A stretch of DNA of 64,000 nt, taken from NCBI GenBank assembly GCA_036506155.1, contig DASXSF010000138.1, positions 51,849-115,848 of the forward strand, written 5' to 3'. The notes under the pieces were generated by a model that was not told where the DNA came from, made no database searches, and saw only the letters and a list, made by a program, of their open reading frames with translations. This DNA is from DASXRA01 sp036506155. GTDB lineage: Bacteria > Actinomycetota > Actinomycetes > Mycobacteriales > Jatrophihabitantaceae. Positions 15,351 to 23,703 of the stretch are shown here, piece by piece. How positions within the stretch are numbered: position 1 is the stretch's first letter; the number at the start of each line of letters is the position of its first letter. The position numbers and the translations under genes were made by a program.

Positions 15351-16405
15351 GCCCGCCGCCGCGCCATCTCGCCGACCTCGACGTCGCGCAGCGCCGTGCC
15401 GCCGTCGCCGAACTGGGCCAGCATGGCTATCGCGCCGACCAGCTGTCCCGTCAGTATTTCGGCCGGTTCGAGAACGACGTCGCCGCAATGAGCGACGTGC
15501 CGCACGCCGCGCGAGAGCCGCTGGGCGTGCTGTTGCCGCCGCTGCTCACCGAGGTACGCGTCCTTTCGGCCGACGCGGGCGCGACTCGCAAGTCGTTGTG
15601 GCGACTGTGCGACGGGACGCTCGTCGAGAGCGTGCTGATGCGCTACCCCGATCGGGTAACGGTGTGCGTGTCCAGCCAGGCCGGCTGCGGAATGGGCTGC
15701 CCGTTCTGCGCCACCGGCCAGGGTGGCCTGCGCCGCAATCTCTCGACCGCGGAGATCGTCGACCAGGTGGTGGCCGCCGCCCGCAGTAGCGCGCGCGGCG
15801 AGCTGCCCGGCGGATCAGCCCGGCTCTCCAACGTCGTGTTCATGGGCATGGGGGAGCCGCTGGCCAACTTCGTCCGGCTGGCAGGAGCACTGCGCCGGCT
15901 CACGGATGCGGCGCCTGCCGGGCTGGGCCTGTCGCAGCGGTCGGTCACTGTGTCGACGGTCGGCCTGGTGCCTGCGATCGGACGTCTCGCCGACGAGGGC
16001 TTCAAGGTAACCCTCGCGGTGTCGCTGCATGCCCCGGACGACGAACTGCGCGACACACTCGTGCCGGTCAACACGCGGTGGAAGGTCGCCGAGGTGCTGG
16101 CAGCCGCCGATGAGTACGCGGCACGCACCGGGCGGCGCTACTCGATCGAGTACGCGATGATCCGGGACATTAACGATCAGCCGTGGCGCGCAGACCTGCT
16201 CGCCGGACTGCTGCGCTCCCGCCTGGCACACGTGAACCTCATTCCGCTCAACCCCACACCGGGCTCGCGGTGGGACGCCTCGCCTAAGCCGGCCGAGCGC
16301 GAGTTCGTACGCCGGCTCGAAGCGCACGGTGTGGCTGTCACGGTGCGCGACACCAGGGGGCGTGAGATCGACGGCGCGTGCGGGCAACTCGCCGCGTCGG
16401 GCTGA
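15347..16405 (+). CDS. rlmN: 23S rRNA (adenine2503-C2)/tRNA methyltransferase RlmN
   Basis: A 352-residue radical-SAM methyltransferase that makes C2-methyladenosine at A2503 of 23S rRNA and often A37 of tRNA. The 4Fe-4S ligands C114, C118 and C121 stand in CGMGCPFCATG. The methyl-carrying Cys is C345 in the tail segment GACGQL. FMGMGEPLAN and SVTVSTVGLVP are the SAM-binding blocks. All catalytic residues are present. It is convergent with the drug exporter gene, with a 25-base gap. Confidence 0.95.
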   Translation: MSPPPRHLADLDVAQRRAAVAELGQHGYRADQLSRQYFGRFENDVAAMSDVPHAAREPLGVLLPPLLTEVRVLSADAGATRKSLWRLCDGTLVESVLMRYPDRVTVCVSSQAGCGMGCPFCATGQGGLRRNLSTAEIVDQVVAAARSSARGELPGGSARLSNVVFMGMGEPLANFVRLAGALRRLTDAAPAGLGLSQRSVTVSTVGLVPAIGRLADEGFKVTLAVSLHAPDDELRDTLVPVNTRWKVAEVLAAADEYAARTGRRYSIEYAMIRDINDQPWRADLLAGLLRSRLAHVNLIPLNPTPGSRWDASPKPAEREFVRRLEAHGVAVTVRDTRGREIDGACGQLAASG

Positions 16406-16430
16406 CCCCACCGGGTGATCCGGCTGCCCG

Positions 16431-17900
16431 CTACGCCGGCTCGGCCGCCAACGGCCGGATGCGGATCGCGAAGACGATCACCAGGAACGTCAGGGCGAGG
16501 AACACCGCCGAGCCGGTGAATGCGGATGCAATGGCGTGCGCCGTGTCGTGATGCTGCTGTGCCGCGGGGGACAACACTGCGGCCGGGTGCTGCTCGGCGT
16601 GCCGGCGCGATGTGCCGAAGACGGTCACGAGGATGCCGAGCCCGAGGGCACCGCCGACCTGCTGCATCACGTTCACCAGCCCGGACGCGGCCCCGGCGTC
16701 CCGCGGCGCAACGCCGGCAAGCGACGCCGTCGTCAGCGGGATGAAGGCGACGCCCATGCCGAGGCCAAGCAGCACCATCGGCACGAGGATCTGCGGCCAG
16801 TACTGCGTGCCGGACGTGATCCGCGACAGCCATACCATGCTGACCAGTGCCAAGCCCTCACCGGCGATCAGCAGGCGCTTGGCACCGATGCGGGAGACCA
16901 CTCGCGGTACGACCCGCACCATCGCGAACAGCGCGACGGTCAGGGGCAGGAAGGCGAATCCGGCCTTGAGCGGGCTGTAGTTGCGCACACCCTGCAGGAA
17001 CTGGGTCATGAAGAAGAACATCCCGAACATGCCGCCGACCAGCAGCAGCCGCGCAACGTACGAGCTGCTGCGCTCGCGGCTCGCAAACATCCGTAACGGC
17101 GTGATCGGCTGGTCTGCCCGCAGTTCGATCGCGACGAACGTCGCCAGCAACGCAGCGCCGGCCACGAATGCGCCCACCGTGACCGGGTCGCTCCACCCGT
17201 CGGAAGCGGCGCGCACGAAGCCGTACACGAGCGAGGACATACCCAACGTCGATGTGATCGCGCCGGCCACGTCGAACCGGCCGTGCTGCGGCTCCGTTTC
17301 GGGCAAGTAGCGCGGCGCGAGGGCCACCAGGGCGATGCCGATCGGGACGTTGATAAACAGCGACCACCGCCACGAGGCCCAGTCGGTAAGCATGCCGCCG
17401 AGGACCAGCCCGACGCTGGCGCCGCCGGACGTGACGGCGCTGTAAAGCGCTATAGCTCGCAGCCGCGGAGGGCCTTCGGGAAAGCTCGACGTCAGCAGCG
17501 CGAGGGTGGACGGCGCGGCGATCGCGGCGCCGACGCCCTGGGCCGCCCGGGCAATGAGCAGCCATTCGGCCGATTGCGCGAGCCCACCGAGTAGCGACGC
17601 GGCGGTGAACAGCGTGACTCCGGCCATGAGCACGCGGCGCCGCCCGAGTAGGTCGCCGGCGCGGGCACCGAGAAGCAGGAGCCCGCCGAACGCGAGGCTG
17701 TAGGCGTTCTGCACCCAGGACAGGCTCGTGGGGGAGAAGTGCAGGACGCTGCGGATGTCCGGCAACGCGATGGTGACGATGGTCGCGTCCAAGATCACCA
17801 TCAGCTGGCAGGTAAGGATCAGCGCCAGCGCGATGGTCGACGCAACGCGGGGTGTCAGCGACCGTTGACGCGGTGGTGCAACAGTAAGAGACGAGCTCAT
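16431..17900 (-). CDS. DHA2-family (14-TM) drug:H+ antiporter, MFS
   Basis: A 489-residue MFS protein of the EmrB/QacA type. TM1 carries the DHA2 motif ILDATIVTIALPDI. GARAGDLLGRRRVL is the motif A loop, and RAAQGVGAAIAAPSTLALL plus GGASVGLVLGGMLTDWASWRW form motif C. Fourteen hydrophobic segments can be counted. It should export hydrophobic or cationic compounds using the proton gradient. It is divergent from a TetR-family gene with two palindromes in between, so it is probably repressed by that protein and induced by a substrate. Substrate unknown. Confidence 0.9.
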   Translation of the reverse strand: MSSSLTVAPPRQRSLTPRVASTIALALILTCQLMVILDATIVTIALPDIRSVLHFSPTSLSWVQNAYSLAFGGLLLLGARAGDLLGRRRVLMAGVTLFTAASLLGGLAQSAEWLLIARAAQGVGAAIAAPSTLALLTSSFPEGPPRLRAIALYSAVTSGGASVGLVLGGMLTDWASWRWSLFINVPIGIALVALAPRYLPETEPQHGRFDVAGAITSTLGMSSLVYGFVRAASDGWSDPVTVGAFVAGAALLATFVAIELRADQPITPLRMFASRERSSSYVARLLLVGGMFGMFFFMTQFLQGVRNYSPLKAGFAFLPLTVALFAMVRVVPRVVSRIGAKRLLIAGEGLALVSMVWLSRITSGTQYWPQILVPMVLLGLGMGVAFIPLTTASLAGVAPRDAGAASGLVNVMQQVGGALGLGILVTVFGTSRRHAEQHPAAVLSPAAQQHHDTAHAIASAFTGSAVFLALTFLVIVFAIRIRPLAAEPA

Positions 17901-17942
17901 GAGATCGCAGCGATCCCTTCTGGGCCGGATATATGTTAAAGT

Positions 17943-17980
17943 GGAGGGGGCCTCCGCAAACTATACGGAGGTGCCCTCCG
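17943..17980. promoter_or_regulatory. Two tandem TetR-type operator palindromes
   Basis: Two copies of GGAGG-N3-CCTCC (17943-17955 and 17967-17979, the second extended to CGGAGG-N3-CCTCCG) lie 24 bases apart. Together they form a larger inverted repeat: 14-base arms (17943-17956 and 17966-17979) that match at 12 positions around a 9-base spacer. The A/T-rich spacer CAAACTATA supplies promoter-like sequence for both directions. A protein bound here would cover the promoters of the exporter and of the TetR gene. Confidence 0.7.
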
Positions 17981-18010
17981 GTTAGCAAGCGAATTGTGGA
18001 GACGAATCCG

Positions 18011-18598
18011 ATGACGGCGACCGCAGCTATCCAGGCGCTGACGCAGCGCCCGAAGCGGGCTGACGCGCGCCGCAACTACGACAAGCTGATCGAGGCAGCG
18101 CGCGCTGCGTTTACCGACCGTGGCAGCTCGACATCGCTCGAAGAGATAGCGCGGCGTGCGGACGTCGGTATCGGCACGCTGTACCGGCACTTCCCGACCC
18201 GGCACGACCTGCTTCAGGCCGTCTACGTCGAGGAGGTCGAGGCGCTGGCCGCGTCAGCAGCTGAACTTGCCGACCTCTCGCCGTGGGACGCGTTGGTCGG
18301 GTGGCTGCGCCGGTTCGTGGCCTACGCCATCGCGAAGCGCGCACTGTCGGATGAACTGCTGTCGACGATCGGCATGGAGTCCACGGTGTTCCGCCAGTGC
18401 CATGACCTGATCTGGGAGGCCGGCGAGCCGCTGGTGAAGAGGGCCCAGGAGGCGGGTGTCGTCCGGCCGGACACCGACTTCACCGAAATCGTGAAGATGG
18501 CAAGCGGCATCTCGCAGATCAAGTGGGCCGAGCCGGAACAGCTCGACAGGATCCTGCTGCTGGCGCTGGATGGTCTGCGCTACGGCGCTAAGGCGTGA
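18011..18598 (+). CDS. TetR/AcrR family transcriptional regulator
   Basis: A 195-residue repressor. The N-terminal HTH (about residues 15-65) reads KLIEAARAAFTDRGSSTSLEEIARRADVGIGTLYRHFPTR (in part): the classic TetR helix-turn-helix ending in YRHFPTR. The C-terminal ligand domain is all-helical. ATG at 18011 follows GTGGAG; the longer in-frame ORF would run through the operators and is unlikely. Divergent from the drug exporter, so the probable ligand is an exported compound. Its end overlaps the convergent NimA-like gene by 11 bases. Confidence 0.9.
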   Translation: MTATAAIQALTQRPKRADARRNYDKLIEAARAAFTDRGSSTSLEEIARRADVGIGTLYRHFPTRHDLLQAVYVEEVEALAASAAELADLSPWDALVGWLRRFVAYAIAKRALSDELLSTIGMESTVFRQCHDLIWEAGEPLVKRAQEAGVVRPDTDFTEIVKMASGISQIKWAEPEQLDRILLLALDGLRYGAKA

Positions 18599-19223
18599 GG
18601 CGACGGACGGAATCCGGCAGGTCGATGCCTGCCCGCAGGTCCGGCGCCGGTATCGGCCAGCCGTAGCGCTGGATCACGGGTAGCACGCCCGCCCAGGCGG
18701 GTCCTGCTACGTCCTCGTCCGGGTCGTCGGGCCAGCCCTCGGACACCTTGAGAGACCATTCCTCGATCGGCAGCGCGAGCACCTGAACCGCGGCGAGCTC
18801 CTTCGCGGTGGACGAGCGCACCTCCCCGCTCCGCCCGGGAATCAGCGCGTCGGTGATCGAGTCCAGGGCTTGGCGCTTGCTGTCGGGTTCGCTGATGGGC
18901 GTGCAGCGCCCGAACAAGACCGCACTGCGGTAGCGCATCGACGACTCGAACGCCGAACGAGCGACGACCAGCGCGTCGAACGCCGTCACGGCAAGGCTCG
19001 TGGGCGCACCGGAGGCGAGACGGCGCAGCCAGCCTGACCCAGTCGAGCCGTGCGCCAGCACCCGGTCGCCGTCGCGCACGACGGCGGTCGGCAGCACGAC
19101 CGGATGCCCGTCCTCGGCGACGAGCGCGAAGTGTCCTATGTGGACGGTGTCCAGCAGCCGGTCGAGTTCGGCACGCTCCTGCCGCGCCTTGCGGGCCAGC
19201 CGGGTGATCGTCGTCCTGCTCAC
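18588..19223 (-). CDS. NimA-like PNPOx-fold flavin-binding protein
   Basis: A 211-residue split-barrel protein: HFALVAEDGHPVVLPTAVV, LAHGSTGSGWLRRLASG, TAFDALVVARSAFESSMRYRSAV (in part) match the family that includes NimA and related pyridoxamine-oxidase-like proteins. The conserved GSTGS and SMRYRS blocks usually contact FMN or heme. GTG at 19223 overlaps the stop of the FAD oxidoreductase gene (GTGA), so the two are co-translated. It could protect against reactive amine products or be a flavin reductase. The exact reaction is unknown. Confidence 0.75.
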   Translation of the reverse strand: MSRTTITRLARKARQERAELDRLLDTVHIGHFALVAEDGHPVVLPTAVVRDGDRVLAHGSTGSGWLRRLASGAPTSLAVTAFDALVVARSAFESSMRYRSAVLFGRCTPISEPDSKRQALDSITDALIPGRSGEVRSSTAKELAAVQVLALPIEEWSLKVSEGWPDDPDEDVAGPAWAGVLPVIQRYGWPIPAPDLRAGIDLPDSVRRLTP

Positions 19224-20518
19224 CGGTTGAGTATGCGGTTCACGATCGACGCCGCGCGTGAGGGGCGGCCGCGCCGGATCTCGGCGGCATCCGCCCACGT
19301 CATGGCGCGCAGCGCCGCGTTGGCGCCAAGCCAACGCAGCGGTTCCGGCTCCCACTGCGGCGAGTGATGATCAACCCACGGCAACCCGACCAGCGACGAC
19401 TCACGCTGCACAATGAGGTCGGCGAGGGTGCGGCCGGCCAGGTTGGTTGTCGAGACGCCGTCGCCGACGTAGCCGCCGGCCCACGCGAGCCCGTTGTCGC
19501 GGTCCAGCCCGACCGACGCGTGCCAGTCGCGGGCCACGCCGAGCGGGCCGCCCCAGCGATGAGTGATCGCCACGTCCCGGAGGTTTGGGAACAGTTCGAT
19601 CAGCGTGGCCCGCAGCGCGGCGAAGACGCGGGGCACGCGGTCGTACGACGGCGCGACGCGCGAGCCGAAGTGGTAAGGCGCGCCGCGCCCGCCGAACGCA
19701 AGCCGGCCGTCAGCCGTGCGCTGGCCGTAGATGATCAGGTGGCGGAAGTCGGAGAACGTCTCGCGCTCGCCGAGTCCGATCTCGTCCCAGGTGGCGTCGG
19801 GCAGCGGCTCGGTGGCAACCATGAGCGAGTACACCGGGACGACGGCGCGCCGCATCTTCGACAGGCCGGCTGTATATCCCTCGGTGGCACGTACGACGAC
19901 GCCGGCGCGCAGCGTGCCTGCCTCGGTGGTGACGGTGTGCGGTGTGATGCGCGTGGCCCGTGTGGCCTCGTAGATCGCCGCGCCACGCCGCTCGACCACG
20001 TCGGCCAGCCCACGCACCAGCTTTCCCGGATGGATGGCCGCGCAATCCGGGGTGAACGTACCCCCGAGTACGGACGATGCGTTGAGACGGTGCTGAGCCG
20101 CCCCCGCGTCCAGCAGGCCGAGCTCGATGCCGAACTCGCGGGCCTCGGCGACCTCGGCCCGCGCCCGGTCCAGCTGCGGCCACGATCGAGCGAGCACGAC
20201 GGTGCCCCCGACCGCGATGTCCGCGTCGATTCCCTCGGTATGCGCGACCCGCACGACCTCGGCCACCGAGTCGCGCATCGCAGCGTAGTGCGCCACGGCG
20301 GCATCGTGCCCGTGCTCGCGCGCCAGCGCGGCGGCGCTGACCGGGAACAGCGCTGAGCACCAGCCGCCGTTACGCCCCGAAGCGCCGAATCCCGCGTACG
20401 CCTGCTCGACGAGCGCGACCCGAAGGGACGGGTCCGCGCCGAGCAGGTAGTACGCCGTCCACAGTCCGGTGAAGCCGGCGCCAACGACAGCGACGTCGAC
20501 CGTCGTGTCGCCCGGCAA
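19220..20518 (-). CDS. FAD-dependent oxidoreductase, DAO/PuuB-like amine oxidase family
   Basis: A 432-residue flavoprotein of the D-amino-acid-oxidase superfamily. The Rossmann dinucleotide motif VAVVGAGFTGLWTAYYL is at the N-terminus, followed by SGRNGGW, the usual covalent or close FAD contact region of glycine/sarcosine/gamma-glutamylputrescine oxidases. C-terminal GGYVGDGVSTTNLAGRTLADL closes the FAD site. It probably oxidises an amine to an imine with release of ammonia and peroxide. The start is a TTG at 20518. Homologues usually carry about 15 more residues (LWWDAPGEPTRAPLP is encoded just upstream), so a CTG overlapping the ald stop may be the true start. Downstream of ald in one unit. 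Confidence 0.85.
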   Translation of the reverse strand: MPGDTTVDVAVVGAGFTGLWTAYYLLGADPSLRVALVEQAYAGFGASGRNGGWCSALFPVSAAALAREHGHDAAVAHYAAMRDSVAEVVRVAHTEGIDADIAVGGTVVLARSWPQLDRARAEVAEAREFGIELGLLDAGAAQHRLNASSVLGGTFTPDCAAIHPGKLVRGLADVVERRGAAIYEATRATRITPHTVTTEAGTLRAGVVVRATEGYTAGLSKMRRAVVPVYSLMVATEPLPDATWDEIGLGERETFSDFRHLIIYGQRTADGRLAFGGRGAPYHFGSRVAPSYDRVPRVFAALRATLIELFPNLRDVAITHRWGGPLGVARDWHASVGLDRDNGLAWAGGYVGDGVSTTNLAGRTLADLIVQRESSLVGLPWVDHHSPQWEPEPLRWLGANAALRAMTWADAAEIRRGRPSRAASIVNRILNR

Positions 20519-20562
20519 CGGAGCACGAGTTGGTTCGCCGGGCGCGTCCCACCAGAGAGGGG

Positions 20563-21678
20563 TCAGCCGAGCACCTCGGCGATGTCGACCGACTCGTAGC
20601 CGTGCGCCTCGGCCACCGCAGCGTTCGTCAGCGCGCCGTCATGCGTGTTGAGGCCGAGCGCCAGCGCGGGGTCGGCCCGCAGCGCAGCCTGCCAGCCCCG
20701 GTTGGCCAGCTCCACCGCGTAGGGCACCGTCACGTTGGTGAGGGCGTACGTCGAGGTGTGGGGCACCGCGCCGGGCATGTTCGCGACGCAGTAGAAGATC
20801 GAGTTGTGCACCCGGTACGTCGGGTCGGCGTGCGTGGTGGGTCGCGAGTCCTCGAAGCAGCCGCCCTGGTCGATGGAAATGTCGACAAGCACCGAGCCCG
20901 GCCTCATCCGGGACACCAGCTCGTTGCTGATCAGCTTCGGCGCCTTCGCGCCGGGGACGAGCACTGCGCCGATCACCAGATCGGCGTCCAGCACCGCCTG
21001 CTCGATCTCGTACGCGTTCGACGTCACGGTCTGGCAGTGACCCTGGTAGATGGCGTCCATCTGGCGCAGGCGCGCCACATTCTTGTCGAGAAGCAACACC
21101 TCGGCCTGCATGCCCAGGGCGATCGCCGCAGCGTTCTGCCCGGAGACGCCAGCGCCGATCACGACGACCTTCGCCGCATACACACCGGGCACACCGCCCA
21201 TCAGCACGCCGCGGCCGCCGCCTTGCCGCATCAGGTGGTACGCGCCGACCTGCGGCGCCAGCCGGCCGGCCACCTCGGACATCGGGGCAAGCAGCGGCAG
21301 CGACCTGTCCGGCAGCTGCACCGTCTCGTAGGCGATGGCGGTCGTGCCGGCGGCGAGCAATGCGTCGGTGCACTCCCGGGACGCGGCGAGGTGCAGGTAG
21401 GTGAAAAGCACCTGGTCCTTGCGCATGCGGTGGTACTCGTCCGGGACTGGCTCCTTGACCTTCAGGATCAGCTCGCCGGCACCCCACACGTCGTCAGCCG
21501 TGTCGAGGATGCGCGCACCGGCAGCCTGGAACGCCTCGTTCGGGATGGCTGAGCCGACCCCCGCATCGCGCTGCACGAGGACCTCGTGCCCGCTGGCGAC
21601 CAGCTCGTGCACGCCCGCCGGCGTGATCGCGACTCGGTACTCGTGGTTCTTGATCTCAGTTGGGATGCCGACCTTCAC
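20563..21678 (-). CDS. ald: Alanine dehydrogenase
   Basis: L-alanine dehydrogenase, 371 residues (the usual length): L-alanine + NAD+ + H2O to pyruvate + NH4+ + NADH. MKVGIPTEIKNHEYRVA is the canonical N-terminus; ILKVKEP holds the pyruvate-binding Lys, TYLHLAA the catalytic His, and VIGAGVSGQNAA the NAD site. GTG at 21678 has a GGAGG SD. It is divergent from an Lrp-family gene with an inverted repeat between them, the same layout as ald/aldR of mycobacteria, where the regulator activates ald when alanine is present. Here ald heads a unit with the amine oxidase and NimA-like genes. Confidence 0.96.
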   Translation of the reverse strand: MKVGIPTEIKNHEYRVAITPAGVHELVASGHEVLVQRDAGVGSAIPNEAFQAAGARILDTADDVWGAGELILKVKEPVPDEYHRMRKDQVLFTYLHLAASRECTDALLAAGTTAIAYETVQLPDRSLPLLAPMSEVAGRLAPQVGAYHLMRQGGGRGVLMGGVPGVYAAKVVVIGAGVSGQNAAAIALGMQAEVLLLDKNVARLRQMDAIYQGHCQTVTSNAYEIEQAVLDADLVIGAVLVPGAKAPKLISNELVSRMRPGSVLVDISIDQGGCFEDSRPTTHADPTYRVHNSIFYCVANMPGAVPHTSTYALTNVTVPYAVELANRGWQAALRADPALALGLNTHDGALTNAAVAEAHGYESVDIAEVLG

Positions 21679-21724
21679 GGCGTGACCTCCACAGGCTGTC
21701 GTTGGCCATGGAATATCCGGAAAT

Positions 21725-21769
21725 GATGAATCATCGTGCAGCATCGCGCTACAGAGCTGACGATGATTC
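21725..21769. promoter_or_regulatory. Lrp-type operator between ald and lrp
   Basis: GAATCATCG (21728-21736) and CGATGATTC (21761-21769) form a perfect 9-base inverted repeat whose half-sites are 33 bases apart, about three helix turns. The left copy is itself a palindrome (GATGA-A-TCATC, 21725-21735). Spacing over several turns fits the octameric DNA wrapping of Lrp/AsnC proteins. Confidence 0.6.
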
Positions 21770-21771
21770 GC

Positions 21772-21777
21772 TAGGTT
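21772..21777 (+). promoter_or_regulatory. -10 hexamer placing a leaderless start for the Lrp gene
   Basis: TAGGTT ends six bases before the ATG at 21784. No SD is present. Confidence 0.45.
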
Positions 21778-21783
21778 GCACGC

Positions 21784-22299
21784 ATGGCAACGAGAAATTC
21801 AGCCCCGCGGCGCAGCGTTCCGGCCGGCTCGAACAATCTTCGGGCGCCGGAATTGGACGCTGTGGACCGCCGCATACTCCGTGTGCTGGCGCATGACGCG
21901 CGGGTGCCCAACAACGCCCTGGCCGAGCACGTCGGCATAGCGCCCTCAACCGCGCTGGGCCGCGTGCGGGCGCTCCGCGAGCGCGGCGTGATCCGTGGCT
22001 ACCACGCCGATATCGACCCTGTCGCGCTGGGCCGGCCAATCCAGGCGATGATCGCCGTGCGGCTGCAATCGCACGCCCGCGCGCACCTCGAAGAGTTCGC
22101 CGCCCAGGTGGCCGAATTGCCCGAGGTGCTCAACGTGTTCTTCCTCGCCGGGGCCGTCGACTTCTACGTGCACATCGCCGCAACGACCACCGAGAACCTG
22201 CGGACCTTCGTCGTCGTGAATCTCAGCGGGAACCCCGACGTCGCGCTCACCGAGACGAATCTGATCTTCGAGCACATCCGCGGCCGAGCAATGCGATAG
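21784..22299 (+). CDS. Lrp/AsnC family regulator, probable AldR
   Basis: A 171-residue Lrp/AsnC protein. After a ~22-residue basic tail come LDAVDRRILRVLAHDARVPN and the HTH (LAEHVGIAPSTALGRVRALRERGVI), then the RAM ligand domain (MIAVRLQSHARAHLEEF, VLNVFFLAGAVDFYVHIAA). Lrp proteins sense amino acids; the divergent ald gene and shared inverted repeat make alanine the likely effector. A TAGGTT -10 six bases upstream of the ATG suggests a leaderless mRNA. Convergent with the class III aminotransferase gene. Confidence 0.9.
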   Translation: MATRNSAPRRSVPAGSNNLRAPELDAVDRRILRVLAHDARVPNNALAEHVGIAPSTALGRVRALRERGVIRGYHADIDPVALGRPIQAMIAVRLQSHARAHLEEFAAQVAELPEVLNVFFLAGAVDFYVHIAATTTENLRTFVVVNLSGNPDVALTETNLIFEHIRGRAMR

Positions 22300-22302
22300 T
22301 GC

Positions 22303-22324
22303 GATGAGCGCTTGCACGAACAGC
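22303..22324. repeat. Degenerate copy of a 22-base dispersed repeat
   Basis: GATGAGCGCTTGCACGAACA... matches 18 of 22 bases of the copy at 45581-45602. It fills the gap between two convergent genes. Confidence 0.4.
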
Positions 22325-22326
22325 TG

Positions 22327-23703
22327 CTAGATGCGCTCCCAGGCCTCCGTCAGCACGGAACGCAGGATCTGCTCCATCTCGTCGAACTCGGCCTGCCCGA
22401 CGATCAGTGGCGGTGACAGCTGAATGACCGGGTCGCCGCGGTCGTCGGCACGGCAGTAGAGCCCCGCGTCGAACAGCGCCCTGGACAGGAACCCGCGCAG
22501 CAGTCGCTCCGACTCTTCGTCGGTGAACGTCTCCTTGGTGGCCTTGTCCTTGACCATCTCGATGCCGTAGAAGAACCCGTCGCCCCGCACATCGCCCACG
22601 ATCGGAAGGTCGGAGAGCTTCTCCAGCGTGGCGCGGAACGCTGCCTCGTTGTCAAGGACGTGCTGGTTGAGGCCCTCCTTCTCGAACAGGTCGAGGTTGG
22701 CCATCGAGACCGCGGCCGACACCGGGTGCCCGCCGAAGGTGTAGCCGTGTGGGAAGTAGTCGCTGCCGTGCCAGAACGGCTCGGCGACGCGGTCGCTGAC
22801 GATGCACGCGCCGATGGGGGAGTAGCCGCTGCTCATGCCCTTGGCGCAGGTGATCATGTCCGGGATGTAGCCGAACTTCTCACAGGCGAACATCGGGCCG
22901 AGTCTCCCGAACGCACAGATCACTTCGTCCGACACGAGCAGCACGTCGTACCGGTCGCAGATCTCGCGGACCCGTTGGAAGTAGCCGGGCGGTGGCTGGA
23001 TGCAGCCGCCGGAGTTCTGTACCGGCTCGAGGAACACCGCTGCCACGGTGTCCGGCCCCTCGAACAGGATCGTCTGCTCGATCTGGTCAGCGGCCCAGCG
23101 GCCGAACGCCACGATGTCGTCGCCGTGTTCCGGTGCGCGGTAGAAGTTCGTGTTCGGCACCTTGAACGCGCCCGGCACGAGTGGCTCGAACGGCGCCCGC
23201 GCCGCCGGGATGCCGGTGATCGACAGCGCCCCGTGCGTCGTGCCGTGATACGCGATCGATCGGCTGATCACCTTGTGCTTGCCGGGCTTGCCGACCAGCT
23301 TGAAGTAGTTCTTGGCCATCTTCCAGGCGGTCTCGACGGCCTCGCCACCGCCGGTGGTGAAGAAGACCTTGTTGAGGTCGCCGGGCGTGTAGTCGGCGAG
23401 GCGGTCGGCCAGCTCGATCGCCTGTGGGTGGGCGTACGTCCAGAGCGGGAAGTAGGCGAGCTGCTGTGCCTGCCGGGCGGCTGCTTCCGCCAGCTCGCGG
23501 CGGCCGTGGCCGGCCTGCACGACGAAGAGCCCGGCCAACCCGTCCAGGTAGCGCTTGCCGTTGACGTCGTAGATGTAGGCACCCTCGCCACGGACGATCG
23601 TCGGCACCGGCGAGTTGGCATAGGACGAGATGCGGGTGAAGTGCATCCAGAGGTGGTCGCGGGCTTTGGCGTCCAGGCCGCTGGCGTCAAGAATCTCGGT
23701 CAT
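22327..23703 (-). CDS. Class III PLP aminotransferase, probably polyamine/omega-amino-acid:pyruvate
   Basis: A 458-residue class III aminotransferase. The N-terminal HFTRISSYANSPVPTIVRGEG (in part) and GKRYLDGLAGLFVVQAGHGR, SIAYHGTTHGALSITG, LVSDEVICAFGR and the cofactor lysine K288 in CAKGMSSGYSP are visible. The GLFVVQAGHGR type is common in omega-amino acid:pyruvate and putrescine/diamine aminotransferases. With the Pot transporter and agmatinase next door, a diamine donor and pyruvate acceptor are the best guess. Alanine made would feed Ald. Coupled by ATGA to the upstream Lrp gene. A beta-alanine or GABA donor is also possible. Confidence 0.85.
   Translation of the reverse strand: MTEILDASGLDAKARDHLWMHFTRISSYANSPVPTIVRGEGAYIYDVNGKRYLDGLAGLFVVQAGHGRRELAEAAARQAQQLAYFPLWTYAHPQAIELADRLADYTPGDLNKVFFTTGGGEAVETAWKMAKNYFKLVGKPGKHKVISRSIAYHGTTHGALSITGIPAARAPFEPLVPGAFKVPNTNFYRAPEHGDDIVAFGRWAADQIEQTILFEGPDTVAAVFLEPVQNSGGCIQPPPGYFQRVREICDRYDVLLVSDEVICAFGRLGPMFACEKFGYIPDMITCAKGMSSGYSPIGACIVSDRVAEPFWHGSDYFPHGYTFGGHPVSAAVSMANLDLFEKEGLNQHVLDNEAAFRATLEKLSDLPIVGDVRGDGFFYGIEMVKDKATKETFTDEESERLLRGFLSRALFDAGLYCRADDRGDPVIQLSPPLIVGQAEFDEMEQILRSVLTEAWERI

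Noticed and set aside
14151..15488. Long minus-strand frame opposite the C-S lyase gene
   Set aside because: No motif, and the plus strand encodes a complete PLP enzyme.
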